DNA of 64,000 nt from an uncultured Eubacteriales bacterium (GCA_934647945.1 CAKUFK010000002.1:186001-250000), one strand, 5' to 3'; shown: positions 41,029-50,986, counted from the stretch's first letter. The notes: generated by a model not told the origin, from the sequence alone. Numbers and translations are program-made.

Positions 41029-42225
41029 TTAGAGATACTCCCGGGCGAAGGCGCCCAGCCGGGAAAGGCCTCTGCACATCGCGTCGTCGGTGGGGGTGGA
41101 GAAATTCATACGGAAAGACCGGCAGGGCAGGTCGGGCGAGGTCAGGAAGGCATTGCCCGGCACTACGGCTACCTTGTGATCCCGGACGGCCAGCGTGCAG
41201 AATTCCGGCATATCCGTCCCTTCGGGCAGGTCGCACCACAGGAACAGACCGCCCTGGATGGGATGATACGCAATTCCCGCGGGCACAAGATGTTCTTCCA
41301 CGAGATCGATCATCAGCTGCGCTTTCTTGCGGTAAATCTCCTGCAGTCGGCGCAGATGGGCTTCATAATCGGTTTCCCGCATGAAGGCTTCGGCGAGCAT
41401 CTGGTTCCACATAGGAGTATGGACATCCTCCCCCTGTTTACACACGATCATTTTCGCCAGCAGGGCGGACGGCGCCATCACATACCCTACCCGGATGCCG
41501 GGCGACAGCACCTTGGAAAAGCTGCCGACATACGCCACATACCCGTTTTCATCAAAGGATTTGACCGCGGGAACATGCTCCCCTTCAAACCGCAGGTCGC
41601 CGTAGGGATTGTCCTCGAGCACGAGGAACCCGTAGCGCTGGGCGAGCTCCAGGATCCGCTTCCGTTTTTCCAGACTGGTGGTGATGCCGGAGGGGTTCTG
41701 GAAATTGGGGATCAGGTAGAGGAATTTGACGTTCGGCTCGGTTTTGAGCGCCTCTTCCAGCGCCGCGAGATCGATCCCGTCCTCTTCCAGCGGCACGCCG
41801 ACCAGCCGCGCGCCGAGGGATTTGATGGAATTGAGCGCGCCCACAAAACTGGGCGACTCGCACAGCACCACGTCGCCCGGGTTGCACAGCACTTTAGCCA
41901 CCAGCTCGATGGCCTGCTGGGCGCCGCTGGTGATCAGGAGCTCGTCGAACGCCCGGCCGATCCCGTGTTTCTGCTTCAGGTACGCTTTGAGGCGCTCCCG
42001 CAGCGGGCCGTAGCCTTCGGTTGTGCCGTACTGGAGCGCATCGATGGGCCGGTCCCGGAAAATCCGGGATGAAATGTCCGCGATGACTTCCAGCGGGAAC
42101 GCTTCGGGGGCCGGGTTGCCTGCCGAGAGGCCCACGACCTCGGGATCGGCGGAATATTTGAGAATTTCACGAATGGCGGAGGGGTTCAGATTCTGCACCC
42201 GCTCGGCAAAAGAGAACGACAGCAT
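41029..42225 (-). CDS. PLP-dependent aminotransferase (class I/II)
   Basis: This 398-residue enzyme is similar to 2-aminoadipate or aromatic/branched-chain aminotransferases. Seen are SAGNPAPEAFP, YGTTEGYGPLRERL, TSGAQQAIELVAKV, PNFQNPSGIT, and the PLP lysine in VGSFSKVLSPGIRVGY. Start 42225 is at MLSFSF; the ribosome site is weak. Substrate unknown. Confidence 0.88.
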   Translation of the reverse strand: MLSFSFAERVQNLNPSAIREILKYSADPEVVGLSAGNPAPEAFPLEVIADISSRIFRDRPIDALQYGTTEGYGPLRERLKAYLKQKHGIGRAFDELLITSGAQQAIELVAKVLCNPGDVVLCESPSFVGALNSIKSLGARLVGVPLEEDGIDLAALEEALKTEPNVKFLYLIPNFQNPSGITTSLEKRKRILELAQRYGFLVLEDNPYGDLRFEGEHVPAVKSFDENGYVAYVGSFSKVLSPGIRVGYVMAPSALLAKMIVCKQGEDVHTPMWNQMLAEAFMRETDYEAHLRRLQEIYRKKAQLMIDLVEEHLVPAGIAYHPIQGGLFLWCDLPEGTDMPEFCTLAVRDHKVAVVPGNAFLTSPDLPCRSFRMNFSTPTDDAMCRGLSRLGAFAREYL

Positions 42226-42295
42226 GTTGGATCCGACCTTCCGGTTGATTTTGCGGAGCAATCCCCGCATATAATGGTATCTTACCATACTCTCA

Positions 42296-42324
42296 TTGAC
42301 TTTTTCAAGCGGTAACGGTAAAAT
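42296..42324 (+). promoter_or_regulatory. gltX promoter
   Basis: TTGACT (42296-42301), 17-base spacer, TAAAAT (42319-42324). Confidence 0.65.
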
Positions 42325-42377
42325 GAACCAATATAGCGTCCATACCGGCTAATACGACGCGGAAAGGCATGATGTCC

Positions 42378-44021
42378 ATGACAGCACTGGAAAAACTGGC
42401 GGAGGCCCTCTTCCCCGGGCCGCTCAAAACCCCGGAGGAATACGAGGCGCTGTATCCGCCCCGTTCCCTGCCCGAAGGGGCACGGGTGACGCGGATCGCG
42501 CCCAGCCCCACCGGTTTTCTGCATCTGGGGGTGTTTTTCACCGCCATGGTCAACCGGCTGGCCGCCGACACCTCCAATGGGATTTTTTATTTCCGGCTGG
42601 AGGATACGGATAAAAAGCGGGAGATCGCAGGCGGCGCGGAGGATATCCTCCGCGGTCTCGCCGATTTTGGCCTGACGATCGATGAGGGATTCGTCGCACC
42701 GGGGGAAGTCCGGGGGGTTTACGGCCCCTATCGTCAGAGCGAACGCGCCCCGATCTACCACACCTATGCGAAAAAACTGGTGCTGGAAGGGCTCGCCTAT
42801 CCCTGCTTCTGTACGCCCGACCGGCTCGCCGAGGTCCGGAAGCGGCAGGAGGCGGATAAGCTGCGCACCGGCTACTACGGCTCCTTCGCCTCCTGCCGTA
42901 ATCTGTCCCCGGAAGAGGCAGCTCGGAGAGTCCAGGCAGGCGAACCTTATGTGCTGCGTCTGCGGGCTCCGGGGGATCCGGAGCGGCGGATCAGGTTTGA
43001 CGACCTGATTAAAGGCACCATCGAGATGCCGGAAAACGATGAGGATCTCGTCCTGCTCAAATCCGACGGCATCCCCACTTACCATTTTGCCCACGCCGTA
43101 GACGATCATCTCATGCGCACCACCCTCGTCATCCGGGGCGACGAATGGCTTTCCTCCGTGCCCAAGCATCTGCAGCTGTTCCGGCTCCTGGGCTTCAAGG
43201 CCCCGAAATACGCCCATGTCAGCCCGATCCTGAAAGAAGACGGCGGCGGGAAGCGCAAGCTGTCGAAACGGAAGGATCCCGAGGCCGCGATGCATTTCTA
43301 CGCGGAGAAAGGGTACCCGGTCGAGGGGGTGCGCGAATACCTGATGACGGTCGCAAACAGCGACTATGAGGAATGGCGCAAGCACAACCCCGACGCCTCC
43401 CGCGGGGCCTTTCCCTTCAGCCTGAGGAAAATGAGCGTGTCCGGCGCGCTGTTTGATCTAGACAAGTTAAGCGATGTGTGCAAAAACGTCATCGCCCGGA
43501 TGGACGCTCCCGCCGTGACCGGCCATATCCGCCGGTGGGCCGAGCGGTACGATCCGGCTTTCAGCCGCTTGCTCGAACAGGATCCGGACTACGCCGAGTC
43601 GGTCTTTTCCATCGACCGCGGCGGTCCCAAGCCCCGCAAGGATCTGGCCAAATGGAGCGACGCACCGGAATATGCCGCCTATTTCTATGCCGCGCCCGAT
43701 CCGGCCGCTCTCGTCTATCCGGACACCCTGCCGAAAGAGGACATTGCCGCCGTCCTGGCGGCTTACCGTGAGGCATACGACCCGGAGGAGGACCAGCAGG
43801 CCTGGTTTGCCCGGATCAAGGCCCTCGCCCCCTCCCTAGGCTTCTGCCCCGAGGTCAGGGAATACAAGAAAAACCCCGGGGATTGGAAAGGGCATGCCGG
43901 GGATATCAGCACCATTCTGCGCATCGCCGTCACCGGCCGGCGCAATACGCCCGACCTGTGCGCGATTATGCGCCTGCTCGGCCCGGACGAAGTGCGGAAG
44001 CGTTTGACGGCCGCCATTTGA
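42378..44021 (+). CDS. gltX: Glutamyl-tRNA synthetase
   Basis: This 547-residue class I synthetase makes Glu-tRNA. The HIGH-like motif is PSPTGFLHLG, and the KMSKS-like loop is KLSKRKDPE. FRLEDTDKKR, YRQSERAPIY and HLMRTTLVIRGDEW are typical. The protein is longer than most and has a divergent C-terminal anticodon-binding region. ATG 42378 is 10 bases after AAAGG; earlier ATGs at 42369 and 42372 are too close. Confidence 0.93.
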   Translation: MTALEKLAEALFPGPLKTPEEYEALYPPRSLPEGARVTRIAPSPTGFLHLGVFFTAMVNRLAADTSNGIFYFRLEDTDKKREIAGGAEDILRGLADFGLTIDEGFVAPGEVRGVYGPYRQSERAPIYHTYAKKLVLEGLAYPCFCTPDRLAEVRKRQEADKLRTGYYGSFASCRNLSPEEAARRVQAGEPYVLRLRAPGDPERRIRFDDLIKGTIEMPENDEDLVLLKSDGIPTYHFAHAVDDHLMRTTLVIRGDEWLSSVPKHLQLFRLLGFKAPKYAHVSPILKEDGGGKRKLSKRKDPEAAMHFYAEKGYPVEGVREYLMTVANSDYEEWRKHNPDASRGAFPFSLRKMSVSGALFDLDKLSDVCKNVIARMDAPAVTGHIRRWAERYDPAFSRLLEQDPDYAESVFSIDRGGPKPRKDLAKWSDAPEYAAYFYAAPDPAALVYPDTLPKEDIAAVLAAYREAYDPEEDQQAWFARIKALAPSLGFCPEVREYKKNPGDWKGHAGDISTILRIAVTGRRNTPDLCAIMRLLGPDEVRKRLTAAI

Positions 44022-44064
44022 ACCACACGGATCTTCTGACTCATACAAAAGAGGGGTGTTTGGA

Positions 44065-44790
44065 ATGATTCTTAAAAAGCGGCTCGTATCCATCCTGATT
44101 CTCTTTGCTGTCCTGCCGCTGATGAGCGGCCGCGCGTCCGCCTTCAGCGACGAGACCTTTGAAATGACGATCGACAGCCGGTTTCAGCGGGCCGGCGACA
44201 GCTATCTGTGGCAAACCGAGGATGGGGCGGCCAATATCAACGTGGTGGTCAACCGGAATGAACAGCATTTGAATGTCTGGGATGTCGACAAAGCCTACCT
44301 GTCGGACCTGGAAAGCCAGTTTGTCGATGAAATCGACCGTCAGATGGCCTCGATGTATGCGGACTCCTATGCGACCGTGAATGCCATCCGGACATCGCGG
44401 ACGACGGTCGGGGACTATCCGGCCATCGCCGTCGACGTGGAGATCCAATACGTGATCCAGGGCAATATGGCGGACACCCGCCAGTATTCCTACACCCTGA
44501 CCTCCAAAAAATATGTGTATACCATCACCTTTACCATGCAGAACGGCGTCACGGACGACTCCCTCTTCCAGGGAGGCATGGATATGATCGAAAGCTTCGT
44601 CATACGGGATGAGGTGTATACACAGGCGTCTCCCAGCCTGGATCTTTCGTCGGTGCTGCTGGCCGGCGTCGTGGGCGCCTGCATCAGCGGTGGCATCGTG
44701 CTGCTCATCGTCTTGTTAAACCGCCGTCACCGGCCGGTTCCGCCGTCTTCCCCTCCTCCGTATCCCCCCTATCCCCCATCCACTCCCTGA
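44065..44790 (+). CDS. Hypothetical membrane-anchored extracellular protein
   Basis: This 241-residue protein has a signal sequence, an extracellular domain (SDETFEMTIDSRFQRAGDSYLWQTEDGAANINVVVN...) and a C-terminal helix followed by RRHRPVPP and a Pro/Tyr-rich cytoplasmic tail. Families of such short secreted domains are common in Clostridia; function unknown. GAGGGG fits ATG 44065. Confidence 0.65.
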   Translation: MILKKRLVSILILFAVLPLMSGRASAFSDETFEMTIDSRFQRAGDSYLWQTEDGAANINVVVNRNEQHLNVWDVDKAYLSDLESQFVDEIDRQMASMYADSYATVNAIRTSRTTVGDYPAIAVDVEIQYVIQGNMADTRQYSYTLTSKKYVYTITFTMQNGVTDDSLFQGGMDMIESFVIRDEVYTQASPSLDLSSVLLAGVVGACISGGIVLLIVLLNRRHRPVPPSSPPPYPPYPPSTP

Positions 44791-44797
44791 ATTCCAA

Positions 44798-44837
44798 GGG
44801 CCCCACACAGGCGTGTCGAACCTGTGTGGGGCCCTTT
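44798..44837 (+). terminator. Terminator
   Basis: Perfect 14-bp stem GGGCCCCACACAGG / CCTGTGTGGGGCCC followed by TTT. Confidence 0.85.
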
Positions 44838-44849
44838 CCTACTTATTGC

Positions 44850-45011
44850 CTATTTTTTGAAAAAGGCTTCATAAGCCATGATCCCTGCGCCGCATAATCC
44901 AATTAAAATGGTGACTATCGACAACCGGGTATCCCAAACCCCAATTATTTGTGCCGACAGCAGTAAAACGCCGCCCAAAAACAGTGCCGCCCCAAATACC
45001 ATTTTTTTCAT
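44850..45011 (-). CDS. Very small membrane protein, 53 aa
   Basis: On the minus strand ATG 45011 opens 53 codons to TAG at 44850, with GAAAGGA about 10 bases upstream. The product begins MKKMVFGAALFLGGVLLLSA and has two hydrophobic helices separated by WDTRLS, ending YEAFFKK. No family is recognised. Confidence 0.6.
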   Translation of the reverse strand: MKKMVFGAALFLGGVLLLSAQIIGVWDTRLSIVTILIGLCGAGIMAYEAFFKK

Positions 45012-45372
45012 TACACTCTATCCTTTCTACCTCAACATGGCAATCGCTCTTTAAATATCCGCCAAATTTATCCATTGTTATTTGTTTTTAATTATATATT
45101 ATGCGACATATCCTGTCAATCCCGCCCATCCCGCCTGGTTCAATCCTATCACGGTTTTTCCACTGAAAGTTTGCGGCGTCTTTTGCGCGATACAACGGCT
45201 TCCCCTTTCCCCATGCTAAAAAGTTTACAAAAAAGTTTACAAAAAAGCGGACAAAAGTTGCTGAAAAACCGCGCGGCTGCGGTATAATGAAAGCAGGAAC
45301 CCGTCGTGTATTTTCCAGGGGTTCTGCGCATAGTGGGTACATAAACATACAACTTAAAAAGGAGTGTTCCGT
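45012..45372 (+). other. Intergenic region with A-tract repeats and promoter
   Basis: The region holds three 11-12-base direct repeats with A-tracts (AAAAAGTTTAC, 45218-45252) and a TATAAT at 45283-45288. The phased A-tracts may bend DNA or act as an UP-like element or operator for the sugar operon. No gene recognised. Confidence 0.45.
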
Positions 45373-46338
45373 ATGAAGCTAGGAGTTCTCACCGTCCCGC
45401 TGCAGGGTATGACCGCCCGGGATGCCTTCGCCTACCTGCATTCCCTCGGAGTCCAGACCGTGGAGCTCGGCACCGGCGGTTACACCAATAACAACCATCT
45501 GAAACCCGAGGTCTATCTCGACAATCCCGACAAAATCGCCGAATTCAAGGACCTGCTGAAGGAATTTGATCTCGAAATCAGCGTCCTCTCCTGCCACGGC
45601 AACCCGGTCCATCCCAATAAAGAAAAGGCCGCGGCGTATCACCAGGTATTTGTGGACACCTGCCGCCTGGCGGAACAGCTCGGCGTGGATACGGTCGTCA
45701 CCTTCTCCGGCTGTCCCGGCGACTGTGAAGCCTCCGAACGGCCCAACTGGGTCACCTGCTCCTGGCCGGAGGACTACGGCGAAATCCTGGACTGGCAGTG
45801 GAATCAGGTCCTTATCCCCTATTGGAAGGAAGCCGCCGAAATCGCCCGGTCCTGCGGCGTGACCAAAATCGCCTTTGAAATGCATCCCGGTTTCTGCGTC
45901 TACAATCCCGCCACCCTGCTCCGTCTGCGGGAGGCTGTCGGCGACATCATCGGCGCCAATTTCGACCCCAGCCATCTGATCTGGCAGGGCATGGATCCAG
46001 TGATGGCCCTGCGCGAGCTGGAAGGCGCGGTATATCATTTCCATGCCAAGGACACCCGGGTGGATCCCGCCAACAAGGCCAAAAACGGCGTACTCGATAC
46101 CGGCCATTACGGCAATGTCCTCGATCGGAGCTGGGTGTTCCGCACCGTCGGTTATGGCACCGGCGCCCAGATGTGGAAGGACATGATGTCCACCCTGCAG
46201 TGCATCGGCTACAAGGGCTCGGTCAGTATCGAGCACGAGGACGGCCTGATGTCGGTGAGGGAAGGACTGGAAAAGGCCATTGCGTTCCTCAAAATCGTCA
46301 TGATCACCGAGGATCCCGCCGCCATGTGGTGGGCCTGA
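45373..46338 (+). CDS. Sugar phosphate isomerase/epimerase (TIM-barrel)
   Basis: This 321-residue protein is of the AP-endonuclease-2/IolE-like TIM-barrel family. Seen are SLGVQTVELGTGGY, EISVLSCHGNPVHP, FEMHPGFCVYNP and the metal-site segments GANFDPSHLIWQG, VYHFHAKDT and SIEHED. It starts a three-gene sugar cluster. ATG 45373 follows AAAAAGGAG. Confidence 0.88.
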   Translation: MKLGVLTVPLQGMTARDAFAYLHSLGVQTVELGTGGYTNNNHLKPEVYLDNPDKIAEFKDLLKEFDLEISVLSCHGNPVHPNKEKAAAYHQVFVDTCRLAEQLGVDTVVTFSGCPGDCEASERPNWVTCSWPEDYGEILDWQWNQVLIPYWKEAAEIARSCGVTKIAFEMHPGFCVYNPATLLRLREAVGDIIGANFDPSHLIWQGMDPVMALRELEGAVYHFHAKDTRVDPANKAKNGVLDTGHYGNVLDRSWVFRTVGYGTGAQMWKDMMSTLQCIGYKGSVSIEHEDGLMSVREGLEKAIAFLKIVMITEDPAAMWWA

Positions 46339-46377
46339 CCGGCACGCATCTCGTAAAGAGAAGGGACTGGAGAAACA

Positions 46378-47442
46378 ATGAAAACCTATAAGGCCGCGCT
46401 CGTCGGCTACGGCGGCATGGGCCGCTGGCACAAAACCGGCATCTGTCAAACACCCCGTGTCTGCATCGACGGCGTGTACGATATCAATCCCGCCCGGATG
46501 GACGCCGCCCGCGAGGACGGCATCACCACCGCCTATCCGAGCTTTGAAGCGCTGCTCGCCGATCCTGCGGTGGACATCGTGGTAGTGGCGACGCCGAACA
46601 ATTTCCACATGCCTCAGGTCTGCCAGGCGCTCGAGGCGGGCAAGGCCGTGGTCTGCGAAAAGCCGGTCGCGATGAGCAGTGGAGAACTGCAAACCATGAT
46701 GGATACGGCCCGCCGTACCGGCAGCCTTTTCACCGTCCACCAGAACCGCCGGGCCGACGCGGATTACACCGCTGTGCTCGAAACCGTAAACGCCGGGCTG
46801 CTCGGCAACGTGTTTGAGATCGTGTCCAGCGTCACCGGCTCCCGCGGCATCCCGGAGGGCTGGCGGCAGTATGCCGTGGCCGGCGGCGGCATGATGCTCG
46901 ACTGGGGCGTTCATCTGCTCGACCAGGTCGTGATGATGTATGCTCCCCACAAAGTCACGTCGGTCTTCTGCAAGATGTACCACGTCAATTATCAAGAGTG
47001 CGACGACGGTTTCAAAGCGTTCCTCCAGTTCGACAACGGTGTGATGGTCACCATCGAGGTCGGGACCAGCCACTATGCCAGCGTCCCCCGCTGGTATGTC
47101 TGCGGCGACCGCGGAGCCCTGCTCATCGACGATTGGTCTTGCCAGGGCCGGATCATCCGGGCGGCGGAGCATGAGATCACATGGGAGGAAGACATCGTCT
47201 ACACCAAGGCGGGCCCGACCAAGACCATGGCCCCCCGGGCCAGGGACACCATCGAGCAGATCGAGCTCGACGCGGACAAATACCAGTCCGATTACGATAT
47301 CTTCTACCGCAATCTCGCCGACGTGCTCGACGGCACGGCGGAGCTTCGGGTAAAACCGGAGGAAACCATGCGGGTTATGAAACTCATGGAGGCCACTTTT
47401 GAGTCCGACCGCCTGGGCGAGGTCATCCACTGCGATATTTAA
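46378..47442 (+). CDS. Gfo/Idh/MocA-family oxidoreductase
   Basis: This 354-residue NAD(P)-dependent dehydrogenase has the N-terminal Rossmann motif ALVGYGGMGRWH, VVATPNNFH, the hallmark VVCEKPVAM, and HQNRRADADY. It probably oxidises or reduces a sugar hydroxyl in a pathway with its neighbours. Confidence 0.92.
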   Translation: MKTYKAALVGYGGMGRWHKTGICQTPRVCIDGVYDINPARMDAAREDGITTAYPSFEALLADPAVDIVVVATPNNFHMPQVCQALEAGKAVVCEKPVAMSSGELQTMMDTARRTGSLFTVHQNRRADADYTAVLETVNAGLLGNVFEIVSSVTGSRGIPEGWRQYAVAGGGMMLDWGVHLLDQVVMMYAPHKVTSVFCKMYHVNYQECDDGFKAFLQFDNGVMVTIEVGTSHYASVPRWYVCGDRGALLIDDWSCQGRIIRAAEHEITWEEDIVYTKAGPTKTMAPRARDTIEQIELDADKYQSDYDIFYRNLADVLDGTAELRVKPEETMRVMKLMEATFESDRLGEVIHCDI

Positions 47443-47460
47443 CCGGAGGAGGCGTCTGCC

Positions 47461-48213
47461 ATGATTCGTGTCACGGTATGGAACGAAAACATCCACGAAA
47501 AGGAAATCCCGGAGCAGATGGCGCATTATCCCCGCGGGATCCACGGCGCTATCGCGGAATATCTGCAAAAAAGCCCCGATGAGCTCGATGTCCGGATCGC
47601 CACACAGGATCAGCCGGCGTGCGGTCTTCCCGACGATGTGCTAAACACCACCGACGTGATGATCTGGTGGGGCCACGCCGGACACCATCTGGTGCCGGAC
47701 GACTTGGCCCGCCGCGTGGCCGACCGGGTGCTGCTCGGCATGGGCTTGATCGTCCTGCATTCCGGCCATTATTCCAAGCCCTTCCGCCTGCTGATGGGGA
47801 CCACCTGTTCCCTGCGCTGCCGGGACGGCGATTACGAGCGGCTGTGGTGCGTCGATCCCGGTCATCCGATCGCCAAAGGAATTCCGATGAATGTCGAGCT
47901 GCCGATGGAAGAGATGTACGGCGAGTTTTTCGATATTCCCCGGCCGGACGAGCTGGTGTTCGCTGGCTGGTTCCGCGGCGGGGAGCTGTTCCGCTCCGGC
48001 TGCTGCTGGCGGCGCGGCGCGGGCAAAATCTTTTATTTCCAGCCCGGCCACGAAACCAATCCGGTATATTGCCATCCCGATATCCTGAAAATCATCGGAA
48101 ATGCGGTCAGGTGGGCCGCTCCCGACAATTGGCGGACCACCCTCGACTGCTATTACATCGACGGCACCACCGAATCCCGGGTGGCCAAGGGCCTGCCCAT
48201 CGACCAATATTGA
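47461..48213 (+). CDS. ThuA-like sugar utilisation protein
   Basis: This 250-residue protein has the ThuA fold (class I glutamine-amidotransferase-like): VTVWNENIHE, MIWWGHAGHH, GMGLIVLHSGHYSKPF and IFYFQPGHETNPVY. ThuA acts with ThuB, a Gfo/Idh enzyme, in keto-sugar use from disaccharides, which fits the gene before it. GGAGGAGG precedes the ATG. Confidence 0.9.
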   Translation: MIRVTVWNENIHEKEIPEQMAHYPRGIHGAIAEYLQKSPDELDVRIATQDQPACGLPDDVLNTTDVMIWWGHAGHHLVPDDLARRVADRVLLGMGLIVLHSGHYSKPFRLLMGTTCSLRCRDGDYERLWCVDPGHPIAKGIPMNVELPMEEMYGEFFDIPRPDELVFAGWFRGGELFRSGCCWRRGAGKIFYFQPGHETNPVYCHPDILKIIGNAVRWAAPDNWRTTLDCYYIDGTTESRVAKGLPIDQY

Positions 48214-48222
48214 GCTGTTCAT

Positions 48223-48257
48223 ACATCCGCTCCCGCGTATTCAGCGGGGGCGGATGT
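48223..48257 (+). terminator. Terminator-like hairpin after thuA
   Basis: ACATCCGCTCCCGC / GCGGGGGCGGATGT stem (one mismatch) with a 7-base loop; no T-tract. Confidence 0.6.
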
Positions 48258-48295
48258 TATATGCGGAAAATAAAGGTTGTCAATACCGGCGGCGC

Positions 48296-48391
48296 TCCAA
48301 GGCGATTGGATACAACACCGACGGCAGCAGGCTGTATGTCATCAAAACCGACGGAACCGATAGCCAGCTCTTAGCATCCTACATCAGTTAG
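48296..48391 (+). pseudogene. Fragment of a beta-propeller-like (DUF5050-type) protein
   Basis: A short frame ends with GYNTDGSRLYVIKTDGTDSQLLAS, the repeat signature of DUF5050/TolB-like propellers, and stops. No start or further repeats are seen, so it is a relic. Confidence 0.4.
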
Positions 48392-48455
48392 CTTCTCGGA
48401 AACGGCAACAGGCCGCCGGACGCGTCAAAGACGCATTCGGCGGCCCTGTTCTGTT

Positions 48456-49226
48456 TTAGTTCGCAAACAGCTGCACCCAGTACGTGCGTCCGTTTTCCAC
48501 ATGATAACCAACGCCCAGCCGGCCGAAATCGGCACTCAACAGGTTTTCCCGATGGCCGTCGGACTTCATCCAACCATCGACCACCTGTTCCGGGGTTCTT
48601 TGCCCCTTGGCGATATTCTCCCCGGCAGCGCGGTAGGATACCCCCGCCTCTTTCATGGCGGTAAAGCAATCCCGCCCGTCCGGCCGCGTATGAGAAAACG
48701 CGCTCACAATTTCTTTTGCCCGCATCTGTGCCGCCTGATTCAGGTTCGCGTCGGGATTCAAAGGCTGTCTGCCTGCTTTTTCCCGTTCGATATTCACCAG
48801 GCGAAGCACCTCCTGCCGGTATTCGGCCGGGCTGACCGACGGCGCCGCCGTGGTGGTGGATTGACGGGTGGTCGTGGCGGTCCCCACCGGTTCCCTACCG
48901 GTCTGTGCCGTCGTTTTTTCGGCAATGGCTTTATCTGTCGCGGCAGCAGTCTTCTCGTCCTGTGCGGCAGGAGCCTTATGGGAAGGAGCAGTGGTATGCC
49001 CGGTACTTCCGCCCGTCTGTTCCGTCTCGACGGATGTCACGACGTCTTCTGCAGCCGCGGCGCTTGTCTGATCCATTGTCTGTGAGGATACAATCTCCGT
49101 CTGTGAAGCGGCCGGCCCTCCGCTGGAAGGAACGGTCTGCTCGGAAACCGGAGTACAGGCGGTGAGCATCAAGGCCGCCAAAACGGATATGAACAGCGCA
49201 GGATTGCGCCAAAATTGTTTTTGCAT
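48456..49226 (-). CDS. CAP/SCP-domain lipoprotein
   Basis: This 256-residue protein has a lipobox (ALMLTAC), a long Thr/Ala/Ser-rich linker (about 25-130) and a CAP domain (about 135-256): LVNIEREKAGRQPLNPDANLNQAAQMRAKEI, FSHTRPDG, GENIAKGQRTPEQVVDGWMKSDGHRENLL. Bacterial CAP proteins are extracellular; function unknown. Confidence 0.88.
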   Translation of the reverse strand: MQKQFWRNPALFISVLAALMLTACTPVSEQTVPSSGGPAASQTEIVSSQTMDQTSAAAAEDVVTSVETEQTGGSTGHTTAPSHKAPAAQDEKTAAATDKAIAEKTTAQTGREPVGTATTTRQSTTTAAPSVSPAEYRQEVLRLVNIEREKAGRQPLNPDANLNQAAQMRAKEIVSAFSHTRPDGRDCFTAMKEAGVSYRAAGENIAKGQRTPEQVVDGWMKSDGHRENLLSADFGRLGVGYHVENGRTYWVQLFAN

Positions 49227-49459
49227 AGGTCCATCCTTTCACATAAATGTCCGGCAAAGCGGCGGACATCATCCCGTTTTGACAAAAAACTGATTTTTGT
49301 CAAAACGTTTTTTGCGGTTTCGTGTTTATCATACCATACGGAGAGAGACCGTTCAACACATGGAACGCTGCCAGTTTTCCCTCGGATTGCCTTTTACCTG
49401 CCGATATCCCTGACCCACCCATCAATGGTTGGATTCCGTGTCCGGAGCCCCGGCCCTGT

Positions 49460-50986
49460 TCAATAGCCATTCGGCAAGGTATAAGGACACAGCCCGTCCT
49501 CCGTCAATTGATACACCTCCGTACAGACCTCGTTTAAAAATTTCCGGTCGTGGCTGACGCACAGGATGGTACCGGGATACGCCGCCAGAGACTGGCGTAT
49601 CACCGGATTGGATAGAGGACTCAGGTTTCGGGTCGGTTCATCGAGCACCAGCACCTGCGACCCGTCCAGCATCAGACGGAGCAGGAGCAGCTTGGCTTTC
49701 TGTCCGCCGCTTAATTCCCCGATTTCCTGTTCCATCTCTTCCGGCTTAAACCGCAGGCTTCCTAGGCAGGACCGGGCCCTCGTCACCGCTTCTTTCTCTC
49801 CGGACGGCACCAGAAAGTCCACTGGCGTCCGGCTGTAATCCAGGATTTCCGTATAGTCCTGGGGCATATAGCCGGCATGGAGCTCCGGTTTGGAAGCGAG
49901 GAGGGCCCAAATCGAGCGCAGGCAGGTCGTCTTTCCGGACCCGTTCTCCCCCACAATCGCCACCCGTTCTCCGGCCGTCACATGCAGGCGGAGGTGGCGG
50001 GCCAATATCCGGTCTCCGGCCTTCAGGACCGGCAGCTCCCAGTCTAGAATCCGTTTCCCCTTCGGCAGGGCCGGACAACCGTCAAACGCGAGCCGGATCG
50101 CCTCTTCCACGCTGGGGATCTCCTCGAAGTCCTCTTTCTGCCGTTCGATACGCCTTTCCTGCGACTTTAATGCATGGATTTTTTTCTTGAGCAGCCGGGC
50201 TCCACCCGGATTGGCCCTCGTAATGGTCGCCTGCTGATGCTCGACCTTGTTGTAAATCTGCTGCCAGCGCGCCTGTTGGCTTTCATAGTCGGCCCGCTGC
50301 CGGCTGGCGACCTGCTCCTGTTTGTCCAGACGGGCCGAACGGGCCTCTACATACGCGCGGTAGCCGGTCCTCTCGACCGTGTAACGGCATTCGTGTTTTT
50401 TCTTGATCTGTTCGAGATGGACGATGACGTTTGCGGTTTTTTCCAGCAGCGTTTCATCATGAGAGACAAACAAAACCGGCTGAGGCACCGCCCGGATAAA
50501 CTCTTCCAGCCAGCGCAATGTCTCCAGGTCCAAATCGTTCGTCGGTTCGTCAAGAAGCAGCACGTCCGGATACCCGGCCAGCAGACGCACCAGGCGCACC
50601 TTGACCTTTTCGCCCCCGGACAAGACAGAAAAGGGGCGTGTGCTCGTCCAGAGCTCCATATCTCCGTGCATCTTCCACAGGGGGACGGGCAGACCACCGT
50701 AAAGGTCCACCCCTTGCAGATAATCCGAAACCCGTCTATCTCCGGGGACACCGTTCTCCTGGGAAAGGAGGCCGATCGTCCCGGTACAATGGCATAACCC
50801 CTCGCATTCTGCATAATTTTCCACACTGTCCGGATCAGCGATCCAACGCAGCAAGGTGCTTTTTCCGTTCCCCTCCTCCCCGATGACCGCCGCCTTATCC
50901 CCCGGCCCAATCGTAAGGTCAAATCCCTTTACGAGATCGTATCCATCCTTTTTGAGTGCGATATGAACCTGTTGCAGCCGCAGCAT
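49460..50986 (-). CDS. ABC-F ATPase, probable ribosomal protection protein
   Basis: This 508-residue protein has two ATPase domains and no membrane segments. Walker A motifs are GEEGNGKST and GENGSGKTT; signatures are LSGGEKVK and LSGGQKAK, with a linker between. The Lsa/Msr/CplR group displaces antibiotics from the ribosomal exit tunnel. A leader peptide and attenuator upstream support a drug-resistance role. Which drugs is unknown. Confidence 0.85.
   Translation of the reverse strand: MLRLQQVHIALKKDGYDLVKGFDLTIGPGDKAAVIGEEGNGKSTLLRWIADPDSVENYAECEGLCHCTGTIGLLSQENGVPGDRRVSDYLQGVDLYGGLPVPLWKMHGDMELWTSTRPFSVLSGGEKVKVRLVRLLAGYPDVLLLDEPTNDLDLETLRWLEEFIRAVPQPVLFVSHDETLLEKTANVIVHLEQIKKKHECRYTVERTGYRAYVEARSARLDKQEQVASRQRADYESQQARWQQIYNKVEHQQATITRANPGGARLLKKKIHALKSQERRIERQKEDFEEIPSVEEAIRLAFDGCPALPKGKRILDWELPVLKAGDRILARHLRLHVTAGERVAIVGENGSGKTTCLRSIWALLASKPELHAGYMPQDYTEILDYSRTPVDFLVPSGEKEAVTRARSCLGSLRFKPEEMEQEIGELSGGQKAKLLLLRLMLDGSQVLVLDEPTRNLSPLSNPVIRQSLAAYPGTILCVSHDRKFLNEVCTEVYQLTEDGLCPYTLPNGY

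Noticed and set aside
45379..47568. 729-residue minus-strand ORF opposite the sugar cluster
   Set aside because: It mirrors three well-supported plus-strand genes; long antisense frames are expected from GC-rich third positions. The same applies to 40198-42072, 53139-54905 and 27566-28978.
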